Shown: positions 28,401 to 32,364 of the stretch, one piece after another | Numbering within the stretch: position 1 is the first letter of the stretch | How the letters are laid out: each line of letters begins with the position of its first letter | Assembly (NCBI GenBank): GCA_947259355.1 | Contig: CAMYMF010000019.1 | Location: 43,975 to 76,338 of the forward strand | Direction: 5' to 3' | Length of the DNA stretch: 32,364 bases | Source of the DNA: an uncultured Nitrospirota bacterium | GTDB taxonomy: Bacteria; CG2-30-53-67 | The notes under the pieces: model-generated | The model's database searches: none | What the model was told of the DNA's origin: nothing | The model's input: only the letters and a program-made list of their open reading frames with translations | Translations under genes and position numbers: made by a program

Positions 28401-28581
28401 TGTCGGTATCGTAGTAGACCTTGTAACCTGCCAGATCTGTGCAGGGCGTTCCGTCGGAGTTGGTCTCCGGTTTATCCCAAGCGAGGGTGATGGCGGCCTC
28501 TGATGACGAAAAGATGAAAAATGATAAGAACAACGCGAAGATTGAAAGTAAAACGGCTCTGTGGTGGCTCCCATGGCTCAT
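25459..28581 (-). CDS. Large secreted FN3/PKD/TSP3 protein, choice-of-anchor-U type
   Basis: The protein of 1040 residues is exported and probably cell-surface. The signal peptide covers residues 1-30. A fibronectin III domain follows (31-128), PKD domain 1 (131-213, WNFGDG), a DNRLRE/CBM96-like beta-sandwich (235-386), PKD 2 (416-497) and PKD 3 (505-585). About 270 residues of thrombospondin type 3 repeats (590-858) have many DTDGDG calcium loops. A choice-of-anchor-U-like domain is at about 862-980 (DGGVGDIDHLANGVIVDP). The tail 1000-1040 is Gly-rich, then a membrane helix, then KRK: a C-terminal sorting signal without PEP or Cys. The start is supported by GGGGGA upstream. A sigma-54 promoter at 28854-28871 may drive it. 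Confidence 0.88.
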   Translation of the reverse strand: MSHGSHHRAVLLSIFALFLSFFIFSSSEAAITLAWDKPETNSDGTPCTDLAGYKVYYDTDIAAAPYAGTGLVEGNSPITVPVSSLPDPTHPEFVLSGLSAGARYYLTVTAYDTSGNESGYSNAITVAGNIPPSAAITATPLQGSAPLTVSFSGTGTDTDGGVVAYAWNFGDGMSAASQNPTHTYTAPGSYTATITVTDDNGASSQNTVHITVTEPVTADTPPDGSGFDTSSGGTTEVFTFVPVADVSVSEQIPTVSFGWSSVLQVDGSPAKVIYLKFNVTGLSGAVRSVSLRLYCVDSSTSGGTLYSLSDTGWSENALTFSNRPPVDGQLLADVGPVNVGETVELDVTSAIHGSGVYSFAFVSANRDGADYSSRENSNHSPVLLIETASMQTAQISSAPESPATIAESPPAQNEPPTVQIVANPAEGIAPLAVAFSGSATDMDGTVVGYSWSFGDGKTALTANPSHAYDEAGSYRATLTVTDDNGATATATKTIVVSAPPRNTPPSVSASADPTSGPVPLTVNFSGSASDSDGSIASYLWSFGDGSASQSAHAIHQYKSTGDYTASLTVTDDQGAQTTRSIMIHVQESWSDGDTDLDGLTDAQEVLNGLDPHASDTDGDGLDDFAEWGSSEQPLDTDGDGIIDARDPDSDNDGKSDAEEGFSDADNDGAPNFIDSLDNDGPLGDQDHDGVSNSTEVTYMMNPNRSDSDGDGLSDGLEFGPLGWPLDSEGDETIDARDVDSDNDGKPDAQEGMGDADGDGALNYRDSVDTDGPGADQDGDGITNVAETNIGLNPNLGDSDGDGIPDLIETGIPNAAADTDNDGLTDGIDRDSDDDGVADAVEGYEDFDGDGLADRLDPRMATLLTDVGQRMALKIVAGEGRLTETGFVRDPIPDYQWEMVKRARFNGLSFEVREVPTGGSVGLMVMMDQLLHWDSRYWKFDPSVGYYEIPCTVSANRLSVTLRDGGVGDIDHLANGVIVDPAVIAVPDFPDATASFNSEAPGGGAGKGARRLFSHPSSFAAALSLALALVLIGALKRKHFL

Positions 28582-28598
28582 TGTAAATCTGTCCCCCT

Positions 28599-28632
28599 AC
28601 AAGAAAGCCGCCGGGGGGAGTCCTCCGGCGGC
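28599..28632 (-). terminator. Terminator-like hairpin in the leader of the PKD/TSP3 gene
   Basis: GCCGCCGG (28607-28614) pairs perfectly with CCGGCGGC (28625-28632). On the minus strand it is followed by TTTCTT. It lies 25 bases before the start codon, inside the leader made from the sigma-54 promoter. It could attenuate transcription, or just be a stable leader hairpin. The T-run is interrupted. Confidence 0.5.
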
Positions 28633-28853
28633 TGATGACGGATGAAAGCGGTCCTGTATGCCCTGCATTTTCAATCGCTGTAAGGTGCGTGGCTGGGATG
28701 TGCGGTTGCCCGCCTGTGTTCCCTTGATCATCTGGATCACTTGCAAACTCCTGACGCTGCTGTATGCGTTCCCGTCCAAAAGGACTCCAACAAATCTCGG
28801 CGTCGTCGCCATTGCAATGCAAGGGACCTATCGGGCAAGTTTCCCGGGTAGTT

Positions 28854-28871
28854 GAGCAAAATGAATGCCAA
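28854..28871 (-). promoter_or_regulatory. Sigma-54 promoter of the PKD/TSP3 gene
   Basis: On the minus strand TTGGCATTCATTTTGCTC carries the -24 GG (28868-28869) and -12 GC (28856-28857), exactly ten bases apart, as in TGGCAC-N5-TTGC. The predicted start near 28844 leaves a leader of about 260 bases. PrsK/PrsR-controlled genes are RpoN-dependent in studied exosortase systems, which fits the nearby prsK. Confidence 0.65.
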
Positions 28872-28905
28872 CCCTCGGGAACTATTTACTTGAATGTCGC
28901 TAACT

Positions 28906-28924
28906 AATTGTTTTTTTAACAATT
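28906..28924. promoter_or_regulatory. Dyad, possible enhancer site for sigma-54 activator
   Basis: AATTGTT (28906-28912) and AACAATT (28918-28924) flank five Ts, about 60-80 bases upstream of the predicted sigma-54 start. That is a reasonable place for an activator site, but symmetry in AT-rich sequence is weak evidence. Confidence 0.3.
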
Positions 28925-29235
28925 TTGGGATAAGGGGCCATGAGGCGGAAAAGAAAACCAATTTTGTCTTTTGTAGGTGTTCGTATACAATGAGGATCAT
29001 TGGAGTGTAGAAGAATCAATACACATTTTTGTCATTTCGCTTTAAAAACGAATCCCTGCACAATATCTAGAGGCCTGAATCACAGACTCATCAATATATG
29101 CTAAAGGAACGACCAGAAAGAGCAAGAGATCGCCTGAACGAGCCAACAAAATTCTGACACTAAGCTGGAAATATTCCTGAGTGCGCGCGGCTTTTGGGAG
29201 ACTGACCGGTCTGTTGGGAAGGGGGGAGTAACAGG
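28925..29235. other. AT-rich intergenic stretch, nothing recognised
   Basis: No gene, RNA or clear promoter is visible between the upstream edge of the sigma-54 region and the terminator of the neighbouring surface-protein gene. Confidence 0.4.
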
Positions 29236-29237
29236 AA

Positions 29238-29272
29238 AGGAGAGACAGAGGGAAAACCCCTCTGCCTCTCCT
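29238..29272 (-). terminator. Terminator after second PKD/TSP3 gene
   Basis: AGGAGAGACAGAGGG (29238-29252) and CCCTCTGCCTCTCCT (29258-29272) form a 15-bp stem. The one irregular position is a G-U pair on the minus-strand RNA. It is followed by TTTCCTG, so the T-run is short. It lies 22 bases after the gene's stop. Confidence 0.75.
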
Positions 29273-29294
29273 GAAGAGGGTCCTAGTCCGAATT

Positions 29295-31157
29295 CTACAT
29301 GAGTGACCGTCTCCGCTTCACGATCCAGACCAGAAGGACCGGAAGCAGGAAGGAAAGCGCATCCGCCAATGATCCCGGCTCCCGGGCCAGGCTGCACCCG
29401 CCAGCGCCGGAGGAACTGACTGAAGGTTGAGGCTCGCTCGTGGTTTCAACGGGCTCCTCGATGAATCCGGGATCCACAATCGTCCCGTCCGGTATTGGAT
29501 GCACATCCCCGATACCGCCATCGACCAGCTCCAGGGTCAGCCCATTGCCGGAAACAGCGCATGGAATGGTGTAGTAACCAACGACCGGGTCGTATTTCCA
29601 GTATCGGGTCCCCGGCGCAAAACGCCTCTCTATCAGGATCTGGACCGTCGCCGATCCACCAACGGGCAGATTCCTCACCTCAAAAGAGAGGCCGCCGAGC
29701 CTGAACTGCTTTATGATGGACCAGAGCAGATCGGGAACGGGGTCCTTGACGAACTTGGTATCGGACAGTCTCGCCCCGTCGGTGAGCACTTTCAGGGCCA
29801 TTCTCATCCCTTTGTGACCGACGACGGTGGCTGTGGTCGGATCGAGACGATCGATGTGGCCGTTCCCGTCAAAGTCTTCCCGGGATTCAGTTCCATCCGG
29901 CACGCCGTCACCGTCGGAGTCGGTATCGAGGGCGTCAATGGTGCCGTCGCCGTCGGTGTCCACAGGAGCGTTGGGGTCCTGCACTTCAACCATGTCATCG
30001 ATCCCGTCCCCGTCGCTGTCCGCGAGGTTCGGATTGAGCCCAAGCTCCGTTTCCCGCACATTGCTCAACCCGTCTTGGTCGAGATCGACAAAGGGACCGT
30101 CGTTGTCGTTCGCGTCCCTGAAATTGGGGGCGCCGTCGCCGTCATCATCAGCAATACCTTCGTCGCTGTCGCTTTTGCCGTCACCGTCCGAGTCGAGATC
30201 GAGAGCGTCCGGCACGCCGTCGCCGTCGGAGTCTGCAGGCTCGGTATTAGAACCGAACTCCACCCCGTCTGAAATGCCGTCCCCGTCCGAATCGGGTACG
30301 TTGGGGTTCATCATATAGGTCACTTCGGTGGAGTTGTTCACACCGTCGCCATCCTGGTCACCCAGGGGGCCATCGCTGTCGTCGCTGTCGGCATAGTTGG
30401 GCGCACCGTCGCCGTCTGCGTCACCGGTTCCTTCGATCGCATCGGAGTCGCCGTCCCCATCCGAATCGGAGTCGAGCGCGTCAATGGTACCATCGGCGTC
30501 GGTGTCGGCCGGGGTCTCAGCCGGCCCCCACTCGATGAAGTCGGACAGTCCGTCGGCGTCGCTGTCGGGCAAATATGGGTCAAGCCCGTTTGCTTCTTCC
30601 TGCGCGTCCGTCAACCCATCTTGGTCGCTGTCCTGATCTGACGGAGTCTCCTCCGCGAGTATGCCGATGGTGCGCGTCGTCTGGGCTCCCTGATCGTCGG
30701 TCACGGTCACGGACGCCGTATATTTGCCTTTGCTCTTATACTGATGCGAGGCCTGCGAGTTATTCGACCTACCGCCGTCCCCGAACTTCCAGAGGTAGGA
30801 GACGATGCGCCCGTCGCTGTCCGAGGCGGCGCAGCGGAAGTTCACCGCCAGCGGAGCAGGACCGGTGGTTGGGTCCGCCGACACCGTCACGGACGGCGGT
30901 GTATTCTTCGGCGGTGCAGAGACCACAATCGTCTTGGTGGCCGTCGCCGTGGCACCATCGTCATCGGTGACTGTCAGTACGGCGTTGTAGCTGCCCGCTT
31001 CGGCATAGGTGTGCGAGGGATTGGCGGCCTGGGACGTCGCGCCGTCACCAAACTGCCATTTGTGAGATGCAATGGTACCGTCCGAGTCGGTCGCGGAGGC
31101 GGTGAAATTTACCGTGACCGGTGCTTCGCCCGTCGTCGGGTCCGCTGTAATCGACAC
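29295..31157 (-). CDS. PKD/TSP3 surface protein, C-terminal part of a split gene
   Basis: This is the downstream part of a large secreted protein split by a 53-bp tandem duplication. Counted from an internal ATG it has 620 residues: two PKD domains (about 1-85 and 93-175, FGDG motifs), thrombospondin type 3 repeats (about 180-450) and a choice-of-anchor-U-like domain (about 455-575, DGGIGDVHPIPDGTIVDP). The tail is GAGGCSLAREPGSL, a hydrophobic helix and KRRR. The Cys after GlyGly resembles MYXO- or JDVT-type sorting signals rather than PEP-CTERM. It is paralogous to the gene at 25459-28581: STEVTYMMNPN recurs in both. With one duplication unit removed, its frame joins that of 31109-32364. 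On its own it has no start signal or secretion signal. Confidence 0.75.
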   Translation of the reverse strand: MSITADPTTGEAPVTVNFTASATDSDGTIASHKWQFGDGATSQAANPSHTYAEAGSYNAVLTVTDDDGATATATKTIVVSAPPKNTPPSVTVSADPTTGPAPLAVNFRCAASDSDGRIVSYLWKFGDGGRSNNSQASHQYKSKGKYTASVTVTDDQGAQTTRTIGILAEETPSDQDSDQDGLTDAQEEANGLDPYLPDSDADGLSDFIEWGPAETPADTDADGTIDALDSDSDGDGDSDAIEGTGDADGDGAPNYADSDDSDGPLGDQDGDGVNNSTEVTYMMNPNVPDSDGDGISDGVEFGSNTEPADSDGDGVPDALDLDSDGDGKSDSDEGIADDDGDGAPNFRDANDNDGPFVDLDQDGLSNVRETELGLNPNLADSDGDGIDDMVEVQDPNAPVDTDGDGTIDALDTDSDGDGVPDGTESREDFDGNGHIDRLDPTTATVVGHKGMRMALKVLTDGARLSDTKFVKDPVPDLLWSIIKQFRLGGLSFEVRNLPVGGSATVQILIERRFAPGTRYWKYDPVVGYYTIPCAVSGNGLTLELVDGGIGDVHPIPDGTIVDPGFIEEPVETTSEPQPSVSSSGAGGCSLAREPGSLADALSFLLPVLLVWIVKRRRSLM

Positions 31158-32364
31158 GGTGGGACCGTGACCGGTGCTTCGCCCGTCGTCGGGTCCGCTG
31201 TAATCGACACGGTGGGTGCTTCATTTTCGGGCGGTGCGGTGACGACAATCCGCACGGTGGTGCTGGCGGTCGCCCCGTCATCGTCGGTGGCTGTGAATAC
31301 CGCCGTATACGTACCGGCAGTGGAGTATGTGTGAGCCGGCTTTTCCACAGTGGTCGTTTTGCCATCACCGAAGTTCCAGACACACCCCGTGATAGTGCCA
31401 TCGCTGTCGGTAGCAGTTCCGCTGAAGGATACAGCCAGAGGCGCTACACCTTCGCTAGGCGTCGCACCAACCTGAACCACAGGCGGCTCATTCGGCGGCG
31501 GTGGCAAATCGGCAATGTCGACGATTACCGTGTCCGGATCACTGGCGATCTGACCGTCATGCACGGTCAATTCGAACGCGAGAGTCTGCCCTGCAAGGGC
31601 AGTGGTCACGGAGAAGAAGGGAGAAACCGTGCTTGCCCCGATCAGATTGACTCGGCTTCCTTGAATTTGCCGCCAAGCATAGGCGAGGGTGTCCCCGTCT
31701 GGATCGGAGCTCCGGGAGCCATCCAGAGCGACCTGCACACTCTCGGTGGCAAGTTGTGGCTGTGTCACCGTTTGGTCTGCGCCGGCATTCGCCAATGGTG
31801 GGCTGTTGCGTCTTCGCTGATTGCAGGTGACGGTGAGTGTGTCGTGAGTGCTGTTGCCCGCCACGTCATGGGCCGTGACCGTGATGACATTGTCACCCTC
31901 GGCCAATGAGATGGACGCCACCGACCAAATGCCGCTGCCCACCGCAGTGCCGCTGACGCCGCGATCCGAGGACCAGGTGATCCGTGCCAGCTGCTTGTCG
32001 TCGCTCGCGGTCCCCGCCAAACCAATTGTAGTGCTCTTAGTGGTATATGTGGAAGCATTAGTCGGGATCGTGATAAAGATGGCGGGCGCCGTCGTGTCCA
32101 GAGCCGTGTAAGTCACGGTCAGACTGTCCGAACCCGTGTTGCCCACTGCGTCCTGCGCTGTTACGGTGATCGTGTTCTGACCTTGGGCCAAGGAAATGTT
32201 AGCGGCACTCCAATTATCGGTACCGCTGGCGGTGCCGCTTCCGCCCCGGTTATTACGCCAACTGACCTGGCTCACGGCCATATTGTCGGCGGCGGTACCA
32301 GCCAGTGTGAGGGTGCTGCTTGCCGTATCATAGGTCGCAGAGACCGTGGGGCTTGTAATAAGAA
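31109..32364 (-). CDS. Ig-like/PKD surface protein, N-terminal part, off right edge
   Basis: This is the upstream part of the same gene. It is open to the window edge, so the true start and any signal peptide lie outside. Visible are two bacterial Ig-like repeats (each with ISLA-GxNxITVTAxDxxGN), a PKD/REJ-like domain starting at PPLANAGADQTV, and a PKD domain (VWNFGDGKTTTVEKPAHTYS). The frame shifts at the second copy of the 53-bp repeat, giving a nonsense tail and a stop at 31109. If the duplication is an assembly artefact or reverts, 31109-32364 and 29295-31157 are one continuous coding region. Confidence 0.75.
   Translation of the reverse strand, partial: LITSPTVSATYDTASSTLTLAGTAADNMAVSQVSWRNNRGGSGTASGTDNWSAANISLAQGQNTITVTAQDAVGNTGSDSLTVTYTALDTTAPAIFITIPTNASTYTTKSTTIGLAGTASDDKQLARITWSSDRGVSGTAVGSGIWSVASISLAEGDNVITVTAHDVAGNSTHDTLTVTCNQRRRNSPPLANAGADQTVTQPQLATESVQVALDGSRSSDPDGDTLAYAWRQIQGSRVNLIGASTVSPFFSVTTALAGQTLAFELTVHDGQIASDPDTVIVDIADLPPPPNEPPVVQVGATPSEGVAPLAVSFSGTATDSDGTITGCVWNFGDGKTTTVEKPAHTYSTAGTYTAVFTATDDDGATASTTVRIVVTAPPENEAPTVSITADPTTGEAPVTVPPCRLQRTRRRAKHRSR
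31111..31216. repeat. Perfect 53-bp tandem duplication inside a gene
   Basis: 31111-31163 and 31164-31216 are identical. The unit encodes part of a PKD domain (SITADPTTGEAPVTV). Because 53 is not a multiple of three, the second copy shifts the frame. Removing one copy restores one reading frame through both flanking PKD segments. Confidence 0.95.

Noticed and set aside
28597-28812. 71-codon minus-strand ORF inside the leader of the large surface-protein gene
   Set aside because: No ribosome site, and it reads through the GC-rich hairpin; a leader peptide cannot be excluded but there is no positive evidence.

Overview
The window reads as a chromosome segment of a deltaproteobacterium, most likely in the Desulfuromonadales/Geobacter-Pelobacter range. 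This is inferred from gene content, not from a search: a GEMM-type riboswitch, a radical SAM/DUF2344 protein paired with RNase G, a HrcA-type groESL operon, many NtrC-type regulators, and XrtA-system genes. GC content is moderately high, except for the AT-richer left end.

Region 1 (1-2850) is accessory-looking. It holds a well-formed c-di-GMP-I (GEMM-I) riboswitch with its own intrinsic terminator. Downstream lie a broken small ORF carrying an acidic CDDDIDN-type motif and an intact secreted 12-cysteine protein. Next come a decayed tyrosine-recombinase gene on the minus strand and two diverged modules carrying the 3' end of tRNA-Ala, then the intact tRNA-Ala(GGC). This looks like the scar of one or more integrations at the tRNA gene.

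Region 2 (3000-9380) is housekeeping. On the plus strand are GAPDH, a mannose-1-phosphate guanylyltransferase-type enzyme and AcpS. A convergent Clp-like AAA+ ATPase with an unfamiliar N-terminus follows. Then comes groES-groEL behind a near-consensus CIRCE operator, closed by a strong bidirectional terminator.

Region 3 (9492-12417, minus strand) is the most unusual gene set. It is a three-gene operon behind a good sigma-70 promoter. Its first gene is a ParA ATPase fused to a C-terminal AMPK-type glycogen-binding module (CBM48-like). Next is a MinD-like protein that has lost its P-loop, then a small protein resembling a PD-(D/E)XK domain without the canonical acid and lysine. The combination suggests polysaccharide (glycogen) granule positioning or segregation, but this is inference.

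Region 4 (12547-20446, minus strand) holds a sensor kinase and its NtrC-family regulator, separated by a 121-bp element with perfect 15-bp terminal inverted repeats. It also holds a radical SAM/DUF2344 gene that overlaps RNase G by 4 bases.

Region 5 (20743-32364, minus strand) is surface- and exopolysaccharide-related. It has an XrtA-system polysaccharide deacetylase, the PrsK histidine kinase and an NCS2-like permease. Upstream are two paralogous large secreted proteins built from PKD, thrombospondin-type-3 and choice-of-anchor-U-like domains, with C-terminal sorting tails that are not of the PEP type. One has a canonical GG-N10-GC sigma-54 promoter. The other is split by a perfect 53-bp tandem duplication, which is either a real, possibly reversible, mutation or an assembly artefact; this gene runs off the right edge.
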